From positions 113,184,141 to 113,248,140 of the forward strand of contig NC_079487.1 of assembly GCF_020520425.1 (NCBI RefSeq): DNA of 64,000 nucleotides. Reading direction: 5' to 3'. This document shows positions 32,431-45,173 of this stretch, one piece after another. The translations under genes and the position numbers were made by a program. The notes beneath the pieces were generated by a model, which saw nothing but the letters and a program-made list of their open reading frames with translations, searched no databases and was not told where the DNA came from. Each line of letters begins with the position of its first letter. Position 1 is the first letter of the stretch. This DNA is from Spinacia oleracea (Eukaryota; Streptophyta; Magnoliopsida; Caryophyllales; Amaranthaceae).

Positions 32431-34065
32431 CCAATTTCATAATTCAATTCATTAATTCAAACTCCGAAATTTATTATGCTAATTAATGACCCTGAAAACC
32501 TAATTCAATTTTTTATCATGAAAATGCAAAACAACACACACCTTGTAGTTATACGAGATTGATTGGTGTTTGAAGACAAACCTTGTAGCCGATATTTAGG
32601 TTGAGATTGGTGTTGAAGACGTTTCTTCAATTATGGTTCTTCAATCCCCGTTCTCGTTTTTCAATTTTCACGAACTGAGGAACCCAAAAGTATGGAGAGT
32701 TTGAGAGTGTTTCAATTTCAGAGAGAGATTCCAGTAGCGGGAGAGATCGAAAAATAGACTAAAGGGTACTTTTGGTTTTTTACGGGGGTGCGGTAAAGTA
32801 AATAAAGGTTGCGAATAGCAACCGTGCATATAATGGCCTCCTCTATTTGTATACACGGGATACTCCATAGTTCGATATGAAAGCGTTTGTAAAACACGGG
32901 ATAATCAGCGGTCAACGTACTCTATATATCATCATTAAAATTCAAAATTAGACCAAAGTCAGAAGTCAACGTACTACTCCGTATATCATTAATATCCTCG
33001 ATCTTAATTTCGAGTAGTGCGTGGTTCAGTATTCAGTAGATTGTAAGTCAAACATAGAAGCAGTTACTCCGTAGCTAGGAAGACGATATAATTACGTACA
33101 GCTAGATATTCTAATATCTACTATCCACATTACAAAGAAGTATACCTAAACATAAGGGTCTTAGGTAATATATCAACTTTTTATCAAATAGTTTTACGTT
33201 CGAATCAAATAGTTACACATCGTAATGATGCTTTCATAACATACTTACTCAATTCACACTACTTAGGAGGAACCATATGATGCATGATGATCTACTTTGA
33301 CTTTAATAATTTAGCTAGAATCATTTCGGTTGAAAATAGTGAACTTATGCACTAATTTAGAAAACTGGCTATTTTGGGGTTGCAGTTTTAAATGTTTGGC
33401 CCGGCCAAGCCTGCCAGCCATATCCAACACGACAAGTTATAAGCAGGTTTGACATGGCTCATGACCGATTTAACCACGACCCATGAGCTCAGCTCAAAGC
33501 CCAATCCGGTCTATAACCATTTTTAGTCATGACCAATTTCCATATCAACAAAACCGATAAAAACAAACAATTAGCAATTGGTATATAGATTGGTTTGCAT
33601 AATAAGTTGTTTAACTTTACTGTCACAAGTAAACGAATATCATTGTAAAAAAAAAAAAAGTCAAACGGTGGTGGCGAAGCGGCGATCATTAAGAGTGGAA
33701 ATAAAGTTTCGTCTACGTCAATTTTAGCGTCTTAATTTCTTACGTTTGTTATTGACTAATACGGACTAATATTATTTTGTTGTTTCATTTTTCATTACCA
33801 ACGATTCCATTTCCATTCAAGAATGATTATGAATAAATATGACGTACGTGTTCTGGTGTTTAATTACGTCCACTGTTCTTTATCCACAGTTAATTTGGTT
33901 TTTAGTGCATAACACTATTGGCACTATAACAAAAAAAAATCGTACATTAGTAAATCTTGATTCATTAAGAATATAAGGTAATTGTTTTATATCGAAACTA
34001 CTACTTCGTACGATTGTACTCCATAACATGTTTTAGACGATGTTCATAAACAGATATGTATAGTA

Positions 34066-34162
34066 CTCCCTCTGTTTCTTTTTGTTTGTTACGTGTTTTT
34101 TTAGAGTGTTTCGCAATGTTTGTTACGAAAGAGAATCTTTCCTTTTGTAAACTTATTATACT
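34066..34162. mobile_element. truncated Stowaway-like MITE
   Basis: Starts CTCCCTCTGTTTCTTTTTGT after TA, the usual Stowaway head, but no matching right end is found before the next MITE begins, so only a left part is present. Confidence 0.45.
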
Positions 34163-34163
34163 A

Positions 34164-34369
34164 CTCTCTCCGGATCTTTTTGTTCTTTACGTTTGATATT
34201 TTTCACGCGTTTTAACGATTAATTAATTTAATTGCATCGAGATTCCTCAATTTTTTATTTGAGGTTTTTCATGAGTTTATTTTTTTAATAAAAAAGAAAA
34301 AGAATATTTATTATACGTTAATAACCGTGCAAAAGTCTAAACGTAACAAAAAAAAAAAAACAGAGAGAG
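34164..34369. mobile_element. Stowaway-like MITE
   Basis: 206 bp between TA dinucleotides. The left end CTCTCTCCGGATCTTTTTGT and right end ACAGAGAGAG are inverted, extended by AAACGTAACAAA against TTTGTTCTTTACGTTT. Confidence 0.7.
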
Positions 34370-34616
34370 TATTAATTAATTGTTTTCCTAATCAGAATGT
34401 AAAGATAAACAAATCTAAGCGAGCATAGGTGGTCGGAATATTAATGATGTTTGATCGGAAATCGGATGACATCATTTGAAGTTGGAATGATGAGCTGGTA
34501 CTGTCATATGGCTCGTGTTCATGCAAACATAATCATCCCAAGGTCATTACAATTATTTTGACCACCATGTCAATTGAATCTTACTCCTAATCATATTTTA
34601 AATTAACAAAAGGTCT

Positions 34617-34930
34617 TGCGCGCACAAGGTGTACAATAAATTTATTGTACACCAAGATAACTTTTATGCAGTTTTTCGTAACTTTAACTTATTTTTCTGT
34701 AACTTTTATATTATAAAATTAAAAAGTTGATAGATAAACATTTTAAAGGGTTAAATGATTAATTTATACATTATTAGTGATTTTGAAGAAATAATTTTTA
34801 TTCAAATGAAAAAATTTATCATTAAAAAATAGATAACTTTTATCTATATAAATGTAACTTTTAAGCATTTTGAGTCAACTTTTACTCCGGTGTACACTAT
34901 TTATTATACACCCATTGTAAATAAGAATTT
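34617..34930. repeat. MITE-like unit bordered by GGTGTACA palindromes
   Basis: A perfect 26-bp palindrome (34628-34653, arms starting GGTGTACAATAAA) lies near the left side and an imperfect one (34889-34912, starting GGTGTACACTATTTA) near the right. The sequence between is AT-rich with repeated TAACTTTTA words. It resembles a foldback or palindrome-ended MITE; borders and target duplication are uncertain. Confidence 0.5.
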
Positions 34931-37342
34931 GTGTTAAATTAATAAAACTGAAGATAAAAATATTTAATGTAATAGGATGGATGTTTTAGCATTTATTCTC
35001 CACCGAAATTATATAATAATACTAAACTTGGACTATACTTTATTGGGCTTTTTTTTGTCGGACTATACTCTATAGATGAATGGTGCGTCGTATATTTCTA
35101 ATTTATATAGTGACAACTTGAGATTGTTTATGCAAAACTGACAGTAGCGTATAACTGAATCTACTGCTGCAAATTTAAAAAACCATTTGTTAAAATTCAA
35201 TGATTCACATACGTAGTATGATTATATGAATTGTATTCCATGTAAGAGAACAATGTTAGACATGGATAAAGCAACTTAATTTAACGCCTCCCATAAACAA
35301 GTTTGTTAATCCGACATAGTTGACACAATACTGGCTAATGATCATGAGTTTCATTCGGAGTACCTTTTTTTCTGGAACATAAAAATATTTTGTGTGAAGT
35401 GATAAGCTAGATTTAAGTTGGTTCTGTCTATACAATTTCAGAAATTTGTCACCTCTTTTTCTACTCTGTATGAATTTCTTTGAAATGTTATTATTTAAGA
35501 AAGTGGATAATTTATATGCATTGGAAAAAATTAATACTTTTTTTTTAATAAAAAATCATACTGCATTTACAAAAAAAAAATGACTTTAACAAATACATGG
35601 AAAATTGAATCAAAGCCCCTTTGAAGTTCATTGTTAAAGGTTAGGTTTGAGAGAGAAAGGAGAAGGCCAGAGAGGATAGGACGGCTAAGTTTGAACATAG
35701 ATATCTATATAAGTAACGCATATCTAAATAAATACATTAAACTTCGAACATAATAGTGGTAAACCACTCTATACTTGTGCATTTGTTAAGCTTAAGCTGG
35801 CATTTACATAATCTGTAGTTCATGTTTGCTCACCGTGGAGGTCCTTTTTAGAAAGACCATTCCAATTATTTTTTAAAGAAAGTGCAACATTCTTAAAGGC
35901 GTGTTCTTTGATTTCTATAATAAACTAATCAAAGATGCTAAAATGTACTGCTGTTTTTAGATATTTGATGTGGTCAAAATATGTGGTTTTTTTAGTTGGG
36001 GCTTCTGAAAAGAAAAGGATAGAATAATAGAGTAATCAATTCAAAGTTTCACAAAAAAAGTTAATCATAAGTTTAGATTGTGATTAACTAGTATTTTAGC
36101 ATAGCCTGGTTGTTACACACTTACACTTGTACAAATAAGTCCCCAATGGGCAATGGCCCAATATAATGCATAAAATAGTGATATTGGTAACTAAAATAAG
36201 GAAGAACTATGTTATAGTATCACCCAACAACCAAATAGACCAAACTAGTCGTTTCATTTGTTAATACCCAATACCCAGGTTGGCAGGTTGGTTGTAATTA
36301 TACAATTGATGTTTTGCTTTTTGCTTCTTCTGCAAGTGATAGGGTTATGGTTTAAATGGTTGTAACGGTACCTTTCTTTATTATGTAATCAAAGTAGAGT
36401 GTTAGTTACATAAAATTTCTTTTTGGGTTATACAAATATGCAATAAGTTAAACATGTCAAATAGGTTAGTTTGGCAATTAGATTTATGTCGTTTAAATTT
36501 ACTTTAAAATACGATTGAGTGTTTAATGAAAATAGCTTAAAAGGCACAAAACCAGAACCCTGATTCTAGAAATTTATACTTCACATATAATGTACTCCAT
36601 ATAACAAAAAGTTTAACTTATCCCCAACATTAAAGTTACCAACACAAATCGGGAAACTTACCTTGACTTGGAGGTCACAGGATCAAACCCCAATTAGGAC
36701 ATTGTTTGGGCCAATCACCAAACACTAGTACATAAGATGATAGATTATATGTTTGATTAGTATAGTAATAGACAAATGACTACTCACTAATGTGTGGCCG
36801 AACCTAATTAAAGGTTTGCTCTTTATACAAAAGCAAGAATCAATCCCAACTTGGAATTTCCATCTTCCCTACTACATGTCGACTACCGACTTCTGGAACT
36901 TTCAGCCTCTTCATCATTTCATCAGTGCCTCTATTTTGGACAGGACAATTGGAGTTTACTGCAATTTCCATGTGAATTTTTTAAACTACTGCTCCTCTTT
37001 TTCTATAGTCCTTTATCCCACTGTATTTTCTCCTTCTTCGCCCATCACCGGGGCTTAATGTCGAATCTCGTCTACATTATTGTCTTTATTAAATTCCGTC
37101 TATAATCTATATCATTTTCTTTAACGCTTAGTAGCTCTATCATACACGCCCTAAATTATGAGCCCGTAATACTTTCTATCCCCTCACAACTCACAAGTGA
37201 CATAATCACATCCACCAGTCTACCACTACCACAATACCACCCCCCTTCTCTCTCTCTCTCTTAAAGTCCAGCTACCAAAATCTACTTTCCCCAATAGGCC
37301 AACAAAATACCCACTTACGCACTTAGCTATGCTGAAATCACC
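34931..37342. other. intergenic DNA and promoter side of the lectin kinase
   Basis: No gene seen. A CT microsatellite-like tract (TTCTCTCTCTCTCTCTT near 37245) about 100 bp before the start codon is typical of plant 5' UTRs; no clear TATA box was found. Confidence 0.5.
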
Positions 37343-39424
37343 ATGATTTCACCCCCAAAAACCTCTGTTTTAATGTCCTCAACCTCCAAAATTTTCTGGG
37401 TACTTCTCATCTTCCTAATCAACAACCCAAATCTCTCACAAACCCAGGAACTCTACTTCAATGGATTCAACCATGCTGGTAACAACATAACCCTAAATGG
37501 AATTTCCAAGATTCTCAACAATGGCATCCTCCAACTAACCAATGACACCTCCAGGCTTCTAGGTCACGCCTTTTATCCACCTCCAATTAGAATCAAAACA
37601 AATGGCAACAACAACAAAGCTCTTTCATTTTCAACCATTTTCGCCTTCGCAATGGTGCCTCAATTTCAATCCCTTGGTGGGCACGGGTTCGCCTTCACAC
37701 TCGCTCCGAGTAAAGAACTCCCAGGTGCCTTACCTAGCCAGTACCTGGGTTTACTCAACTCATCCGACAATGGTAATCTCACCAATCACATCTTTGCTGT
37801 TGAATTCGATGAAGTACAGGATTTCGAGTTCAGGGATATAAATGATAATCATGTGGGTATCAATATCAACAGCATGATTTCAAATGCGTCTGCAACCGCA
37901 GCGTATTACGTTGAAGGGAATTCGACGGCTCGGAATATTACTATGAAGAGTGGTGAACCAATCATGTGCTGGGTTGATTATGATTCACACACTCATCAGT
38001 TAAATGTTAGTCTTTCTCTCTCCTCGGATAAACCAAGTAGGAGCTTATTGTCTTATGATGTAGACCTTTCGCCCTATTTGGATGAATTTATGTATGTTGG
38101 GTTTTCTGGGTCGACTGGTTTGCTTGCAAGCGCACATTATATTATGGGATGGAGTTTTAAGGTGAATGGTCAAGCTCGTCCTCTTGATCTATCTTCCCTT
38201 CCTAAACTTCCAAAACCGAAAAACACTAATTTTGGGATGATTTTTGGGGTTTCAATTGGATCTGTTTTTGCATTTTTTATTGCTCTTGGATTCGGTGCTT
38301 ATTTTGTATGGCTGTACAAGAATAGGGATGTGATTGAGTCATGGGAGCTTGATGTTGGTCCACATAGGTTCCCTTACCAAGAGCTTAAGAAAGCTACAAA
38401 GGGTTTCAAGGAGAAACAGCTCATTGGGTTTGGTGGATTTGGGAGGGTGTACAAAGGTTACCTCCCAAGCTCCGATACCGAAGTCGCGGTTAAGAGGATT
38501 TCCCATGAATCAAGGCAAGGGTTACCGGAGTTTGTTGCTGAAATTGCGAGTATTGGGCGGTTGCGCCACCGGAATCTGGTGCAGTTGCTTGGATGGTGCC
38601 GGCGTAAGGGAGACTTGATTCTTGTGTATGATTATATGCCAAATGGTAGTCTAGATAAGTACTTGTTTGAAGAGCCTATAATGGTATTGAGTTGGGTTCA
38701 GAGGTTTAATATCATTAAAGGGGTTGCCTCTGGATTGCTATATTTACATGAAGGTTGGGAACAAACTGTGATACATAGAGATATCAAAGCAGGGAATGTG
38801 TTACTTGATGCTGACTTTAATGGAAGGTTGGGTGATTTCGGGTTAGCTAAGCTATATGAGCACGGGACTGACCCGGGGACTACCCGGGTTGTGGGTACTC
38901 TTGGGTATTTGGCACCGGAGCTTACACGAACAGGGAAGCCTACAACGAGCTCTGATGTGTTTGCATTTGGTGCATTGTTGTTGGAGATTGCTTGTGGGAG
39001 GAGACCTGTAGACCCTAAGGCAGCACCTGAGGAATTGTTCTTGGTTGATTGGGTATGGGATAGATGGAGAGAGGGTGCTATTCTTGATGTAATGGATTCT
39101 AAGTTAATGGGTGATTATAATGAGATGGAGGCAGCGATTGTTTTGAAGTTGGGTTTAATGTGCTCTGCTGAGGCGCCTGATTCCCGACCTTCAATGAAGC
39201 AGTTGGTAAGGTATCTGGATGGGGAGGCTGCATTGCCAGAAGAGATCATTCTTCCTGGTGGATATAGTGGGAAGAGGCGCAGCCATAGCAGTCGAACAAC
39301 TGGAACAACTGGTACCGGAGAATTTGAGGATTATGTACATACATATCCTCCTGCTTCATATATGGATATTGAAGGTGGTTCAGTTTCTTTGTTATCTTTG
39401 TCTGGTGGTGATGAAGGTAGATAG
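37343..39424 (+). CDS. L-type lectin-domain receptor kinase (LecRK, clade IV-like)
   Basis: Intronless, 693 aa, as usual for LecRKs. It is a plasma-membrane receptor-like kinase that senses extracellular signals in immunity or development. The signal peptide covers about residues 1-35; Met11 (ATG 37373) gives a more typical signal peptide and may be the real start. The legume-lectin ectodomain spans about 36-285 (FDEVQDFEFRDINDNHVGIN keeps the sugar- and metal-site Asp and Asn), one membrane helix about 297-325, the kinase about 350-630: glycine loop GFGGFGRVYKG from 362, catalytic Lys384 (VAVKR), HRD 478-480, DFG from 498, and APE. All catalytic residues are present and it is an RD kinase. 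Overall likeness is to Arabidopsis LecRK-IV members such as At2g37710. The C-terminus is Ser/Thr/Gly-rich. Confidence 0.95.
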   Translation: MISPPKTSVLMSSTSKIFWVLLIFLINNPNLSQTQELYFNGFNHAGNNITLNGISKILNNGILQLTNDTSRLLGHAFYPPPIRIKTNGNNNKALSFSTIFAFAMVPQFQSLGGHGFAFTLAPSKELPGALPSQYLGLLNSSDNGNLTNHIFAVEFDEVQDFEFRDINDNHVGININSMISNASATAAYYVEGNSTARNITMKSGEPIMCWVDYDSHTHQLNVSLSLSSDKPSRSLLSYDVDLSPYLDEFMYVGFSGSTGLLASAHYIMGWSFKVNGQARPLDLSSLPKLPKPKNTNFGMIFGVSIGSVFAFFIALGFGAYFVWLYKNRDVIESWELDVGPHRFPYQELKKATKGFKEKQLIGFGGFGRVYKGYLPSSDTEVAVKRISHESRQGLPEFVAEIASIGRLRHRNLVQLLGWCRRKGDLILVYDYMPNGSLDKYLFEEPIMVLSWVQRFNIIKGVASGLLYLHEGWEQTVIHRDIKAGNVLLDADFNGRLGDFGLAKLYEHGTDPGTTRVVGTLGYLAPELTRTGKPTTSSDVFAFGALLLEIACGRRPVDPKAAPEELFLVDWVWDRWREGAILDVMDSKLMGDYNEMEAAIVLKLGLMCSAEAPDSRPSMKQLVRYLDGEAALPEEIILPGGYSGKRRSHSSRTTGTTGTGEFEDYVHTYPPASYMDIEGGSVSLLSLSGGDEGR

Positions 39425-40359
39425 CCTGAGAAATAAGATTTGTCTAACATGATTTACCAGTTGTGTGTTTTGGATTCAATATTTGAGTTTTTTGTTTAGG
39501 ATTTTTGCACTTGAGATTGTAATTTAGAGTCACTGATTTATCTGCTGCCTAATTAGGTATTAAAATTAAATCATTGTTGTATATAGATATGTAATTTTGT
39601 ATCTCTCTCACCACTTGAACATGTTAATTGGTGCCCTGATTTCTGATCTCTTATGTAAGATTTGTGGAAGTAAGTACCATTCGCGCTCCTTCTGTCTTAA
39701 TTTAATTCAAGTTGTTCATGCTCGGATGATAGATACACAAAAATTCGTACCAAATTCAGAGGTGGAACATTAACATCATTCAAATTGCCAAATCTGCATT
39801 CAATTCAGTAATTGCAGTTTTAGATACTACATTACATTCAGTTATTTCTCTACATATTCACATTTCTGGAACTTGTCTGTCTGTACTGCTGTACATTCTG
39901 CCTTACTAAACTAAAACCGCTAAAGGAAGAGCTAGAAAAACTAAAAGCAGCCCTCACAAGTCAGAAAACACGCTTAATCAACAATAATTGATTTTTAGCA
40001 TAAAAAAGGATTTATAACCGTGCTTCCTTTTGTGAGAGCATGGTAGCTTAATGTTTCTCTTACAGAGGGGAGTATTCTATGAATACTAAAATCACCCCCT
40101 AGATTAACCTCTGCCAGTCAGTCAATTTAATGTCATACCCGACCTACTGCTTCATTCTCCGAATCCACGCCAGTTCTGACCGACAATCTTCTCATCTGCC
40201 AATCTCAACGTACTCTCAAGTACTCATTTTCTCGATCACAAAGAAGAGAAAAAGATACAACCACAATCATTATTTGTAATAAGAAACCAGGACCTGAAAT
40301 CAGGAGAAATGATTTCTCTCCAACAGAAGCTTTGAAGAGTATTGAAGCTGACTTGCTGT
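39425..40359. other. convergent intergenic spacer
   Basis: The lectin kinase (plus) and the hAT-derived gene (minus) end toward each other with 0.93 kb between stop codons. It holds both 3' UTRs; nothing else is recognisable. Confidence 0.6.
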
Positions 40360-43300
40360 TTACTCGCCCTCTATGTTATTTGCAATAGCATCTCCCTCAT
40401 CTTTAGACCCACCAAAAATCTCATAGTCGTCAAAACCTGCAAATCAAAAAGAAAACCAAATAAGAAATCAGATATACCAAGTATTAAACTAGCCTAAATT
40501 GCATTTTTTAGTCCTAAAAACTGCCAAAGACCCAGATTCATATTTGGTGCAAGAAACCCAAAGGTAAGGCCATGTCTCATTACCGCCACTCAATTCTTCA
40601 ACTTCGTCAACTGAAGACTTCAAACGCATTTTGCTAGGTGATGGCAGCTCAATTGCCATCCAGTCAGAACTTCCATGGTCATCCAAGCACAAGTCTTTCC
40701 TGGCTATCCAGTCAGCGACACTAGCATGGTTGTCCACTGATAATGGGTCCATATTATCATGTTCTTTTCCTTTCTGAGCCCTGTCAAATAAATGAGTTAA
40801 AATGAAGTCCTATTACCCTCAAAATTCTTCTAAAAAAACAAGGTTTCTTCATTAAATCATCAAACTCACATTTGTCTCAGCCGTAGGTTATACTGAGTGA
40901 AGACCTGGTCATTGAGTCGTTGGTGTTCTAGACAGTTAACAGTGCTGTGCAATTGTTCAAGTGGAATGAGATCCTTTTTACAATGGGTTAAACTGCAGCA
41001 TTGACTAAGAATGCGCACAGATAGACGTGATAGGTTTGGGCAACCACCTCCATACGTGGACCACCATACAGCTGCATGTGTTACAAATAAAACAAGATGA
41101 TAAAGATATAACACTTAGCTTCTAAACAGGAGGCTATTTCAAGCGCTCTAAAATCGCACATCAATAGATAATGATTGACACGTAAATGTTCCTCAAGCCA
41201 ACAAAAGCCACAATTTATTACGCAGTTCCCTTTAGAGATCAAATGTAGGCAATCTAACCAACTAAATATGTAGACTGATCACTGATGGGCATTAAGAGAA
41301 AAGGAGCAGCAAAATTTCCAAGAATGCAATTGTTTCCTTATAGTATAGAAGTTTGAACTTTTTGCGTTATATTTGCCAAGTAGATGGAAAAATGAGTATT
41401 AGGTGTCGTACCAATAAAAAAACAAGTGTTTTAGGTCACGGCATACTTGCAAATGGGGATTTCAATACATAAGGGTGTTGGTCGAATTTATTTGGTACCT
41501 AAGACGTGTTTAAGGATCTTTGTCTTGACACATGAATCTTAATTAATAACACATGACTGCAGATTCAATATGTTAAAAGGAAGTTCAGATGGATGTTTCA
41601 GAAATTCGCAAGTCGCTATTTTAATTGACTTCCCACATTAGGGTTATCATATCACTATATTTATTGTTATAATAGGAAAGATCCACCAGAACAATACAAT
41701 AACCATTAATATCTCGACTTTCCAAACTTAAGATAACAGATTCAGGTAAAAGAATGCAATAGAACAAATGAAGCCTTCCTACGTTAACAACAAATACCTC
41801 AACATCAAAAACCAAAGACTTACAGGGTAGAAGGCTCTCTCTAGCTCTGATTGCCATCTTCCGTCCAAAATCCCCAGCAGCCATTTTGTAAGAGTTGAGT
41901 TCTTTGATGATTTTGTCCTGGGTTTTGGTATCAGGAACTAATCTCTCTATGCAATCAAACATTCCCGAGACAATGGTACCTGGCAAATCTCCATCAATAC
42001 TGTAAAAGAACTTTGGATTAAGGTAGAAGCCTGCAGCATGAAGTGGTGACTGCTGATGCCTATCCCACCTCAGATCGATGACATTCCAGTATGTCAGATA
42101 CTCATCACTCTTTCTAAACTCTCTTTTAATAGCTTCTTTAGCCCGGTATAATCCTGCATACACAAATCCCATGGCAGGTTTCTTCTCACTTCTAACAATG
42201 CTCAAAACTTGCAAAATTGGATCAGTTATTAGGACAACAAGGTTGCAGGAGGACCAGAAAGAGTGGTCACTAATGAGATCCAATATAGCCAACGCCCCTT
42301 CCTTTTTAGAATAATAGGAATCCACCCACTCCTGTGATGTAACTAAAGCTTGCAAATTGTGTTTCAGGTCGACCATTCGCTTTACTGTCCTGAAATTGGT
42401 GACAGAAGGACTAAGATCAGGCACCACTAAATCAACGCCGAAAGTATACCTCCTCATCATATTCAGGACAATACTATGATTATAAATGAACCTCATTATC
42501 GATTTACATTGTTCTAGTACAGAATTTATCCATTCAAATTTCCCAAAGTCCTCAAGCATCAACAATAACGAATTAGCTGCACAGGGAGCCCAATATAAGG
42601 TAGGATAAGTTTCAGAGAGCCTTTTCCCTATAGCAGCATAGCCTTCATCATTGGGTGTGATGACTTGCAATACATTTTTAGGATCAACTTCTTCCACCAC
42701 CTCTCTCACTAATTCATACATTGCTTCAGCTGAATCCATTAAGCTGGTCACATCTACCGATTTTAAGAACATTGTGCCTTCAGGGCAGTACGCAAGAAAG
42801 TTGACAACTGTCGTTTCTTTTTCCTTCCCTATATTGCATTCCTCCACCAAAACAGAACAGCCAGTGCGTCCCCATGCCCTCGAACAATAGTCCATATCAG
42901 CCTTCACGTCATTAACTGCACTCTTCAGAATCCAACCTCGGAGATCATGATGTGAGGGTCCCACAACTCTTGTTCCCTCCAAAGCAATAGCATCAAGCAT
43001 CGGCTGAAAATAGACTGAATTGACAGCATCCAAAGGAACCCCAATATCATATAAGAAACGCCCAATTGCTAAGTGAACTTGAGAGTTGAGCTTCTTCGGA
43101 GAGCCCTGCATCTCGTTCACAGCAGTGCCATTACCAACCATAGAAAGCAAAGCACTCTTAGGGGGCCTCCCCCGTTTTCTCTTCCCTGGTCCTCTAACAC
43201 TCGTCCCTTCCTCTGATTCCTCTCTAACAACAATCATAGTCGAGTTAGTCTCAAGAGTACTAGGATTCGCGATCAAATGAATGTCACTGCTAATACCACA

Positions 43301-43651
43301 CTCATTAGCAAAACCGTCAACATCATCGTTGTTAGAAGGCAGATTAATAATAGCCGTAGTAACCTCCTCATCACCAGTCTTTTGTTTCCTCTTCTTCTTC
43401 ACCACCGCACCTTCTAGACTCCTATGCATAGCTTCCCTAACATCGGATGGAACCCGATGACAAGTGGATGCATTACCCTTGTGACAAGCTAAGTGTTCTT
43501 TTATCCTATGAATGCCACCACCCTTAAAGACTTTTGAACAGTATATACATTTCAAATGAGTCCTAGCCCCCTCCTTAGACATTTCACAGTGCCTCCAAGC
43601 TGGGTCATGTTTTTGTGAACTGATGGGCACTGGCTCAAACCCAGAAGCCAT
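40360..43651 (-). CDS. BED zinc-finger, domesticated hAT-transposase-like protein, 767 aa
   Basis: Coding exons 43651-41824, 41071-40870, 40780-40584 and 40436-40360 close in frame (2304 nt). The N-terminal BED finger (residues 15-70: CIYCSKVFKGGG, HRIKEHLACH) is a DNA-binding module. A basic GKRKRGRPPK patch looks like an AT-hook or nuclear signal. A DUF659 region (about 190-345) and the hAT C-terminal dimerisation segment (VWWSTYGGGCPNLSRLSVRI, about 611-675) follow. The acidic tail ends SKDEGDAIANNIEGE. The layout matches the conserved plant hAT-like family (Arabidopsis At3g22220/At4g15020 type), host genes thought to act as DNA-binding regulators. No terminal inverted repeats flank the gene and it is split by ordinary introns, both of which argue for a host gene. 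A leader intron lies upstream (donor near 44166). Confidence 0.88.
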
Positions 43652-45173
43652 TTCTTACAAATTGCAGCTTTTTGCAGGAAATTACATCAACTGGGTATTT
43701 CATCAAAATGCATATTTATACATATTAAAATCAATTTCCACTTGTAAGAAACAAAAACATACTGATAAACATTGCAACTATTATCAAGGAATTCAATTAA
43801 CATCAGAAAATGAATAAAATGAGGAAATCATTGCCCATAAAATTGTATCATAAGCTACTAAGCTAGCCCTATCTATTCCGGAACAAGGTATAATCAATTG
43901 ATAGGAGAGTCACATCAACAAAACAGAAATCAAAATCAACCAATTTACATAAACTAGGCTATAGAACAAGCTACACAATAAAAAATTAAGCTTTAATCAA
44001 ATTACAAAAAGACAATTACAGATTAAGATGGTGATTAAAGAAAATTAGAAGCTTTAATCAGATAAAAGAAATCGACACAAGTACAAAATACCATTTAAGA
44101 ATTGCCAAAATTAATAATAGTAATAAATATTTTAAAAAATAATTAAAAAACAATAATAAAACTTACAAGATCTTTTAAAAGCGGATCTGCGAGGAGAGAG
44201 AAGGAGAAAACCGGAGTAGGAGAAGAAAAAGGGGTCAAGGGTTTGGGTTTGGGTTTGGGTTTGGCTTATAAACCGAAGATCTGAAGAACCGGATGAACCG
44301 GTTAGTCACTAACATAAGACGCGGTGTTTTGAGCATAATACAGAGAAGGTTCGTTACCGGTTGGGCCTGTTCTTATTGGATGATTGTGTAGACTCCACGA
44401 GATTTACCGAGTGAACCGGTTTTGGCTAAGAGTTTTAATTAGGGTTTGAGTCGGGCCGAAAATTGGAGATCGACGGCAACGATAATTAACCGGTTTGTTT
44501 GGGTTAAAAAATTCAGCCGATTTTTCTTCAGTACTACACTGTTTTTCTCCATCTTCTTATCCTCTTGATCCGGTGAACGGTGGTACTCTGCGACGGAGGA
44601 GAAGCCTTTACTGGTGGTGCGACGGTGGCGAGGATTCCGCGAACACGGTCTGACGACGCAGATCACTTAGGTCAGTCATTTGTTCCATTTCTAGTCTTCT
44701 GAACTTCTCAAATTTGCAATTGCATACATATTATTGAATTTCTAGTAGTATTTTTAAGGAAATGTTTAATTTTTCATCTTAGATTAGGTTAACTAGTGTA
44801 TTAGTGTGATTGGACTTATCAGATATATCAATTTGGATTGGAATTGGTTAGTTGGTGTATGAAATTAGGCTCTAGTTGAACTAAATCCAGTTCATTTCAG
44901 GTTTGTGTAGTTTTAGGTTGTAATGTGATCATATAGTTCGTAGTTTGTGAATTATCTAGCTTTAATTGAGATGTTTAGGAAAAGATAGCCTCAACTTTGG
45001 TTCAATACAACTTTGACTAGCTGCAATTAGACAATCCTAACTGATATGCCCGATTGAGCGTTTTACTGAATTGCTAGATTCTGGATAAGTACTGTATTGA
45101 TTTGTGGTCTTTGATCTTGCAGGAAAGATCAACGAAGAGAGATGAACTTGTAAAAGTAGCTGAATAAAAGGAA
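43652..45173. promoter_or_regulatory. divergent promoter region with leader introns of both genes
   Basis: The hAT-like gene runs left and the unknown gene at 45174 runs right. On the minus side a leader exon near 44167-44250 ends in a CTT|GTAAGT donor, so transcription starts around 44.25 kb. On the plus side a leader exon near 44560-44671 ends AG|GTCAGT, with the acceptor TCTTGCAG at about 45121. Only about 300-400 bp separate the two likely starts, so this looks like a shared bidirectional promoter. It contains a run of GGGTTT units (44240-44264), a telo-box-like AGGGTTT (44442) and several ACCGGTT words. Confidence 0.55.

Larger units (their letters stand above)
31907..34065. other. intergenic DNA
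   Basis: No gene is seen. It contains the small retroposon at 32142-32228, a 44-bp tandem duplication at 32331-32430 and otherwise unremarkable AT-rich sequence. Confidence 0.55.

Noticed and set aside
41621-41823. C-terminal continuation of the hAT-like gene after KMAIRARESLLP
   Set aside because: It reads into an intron: a GTAAGT donor at 41823 and the next exon at 41071 restore the family motif VWWSTYGGGCPNL.
44240-44264. interstitial telomere repeat
   Set aside because: The units are GGGTTTG-like, not the plant TTTAGGG; four short units in a promoter are better read as a simple repeat.
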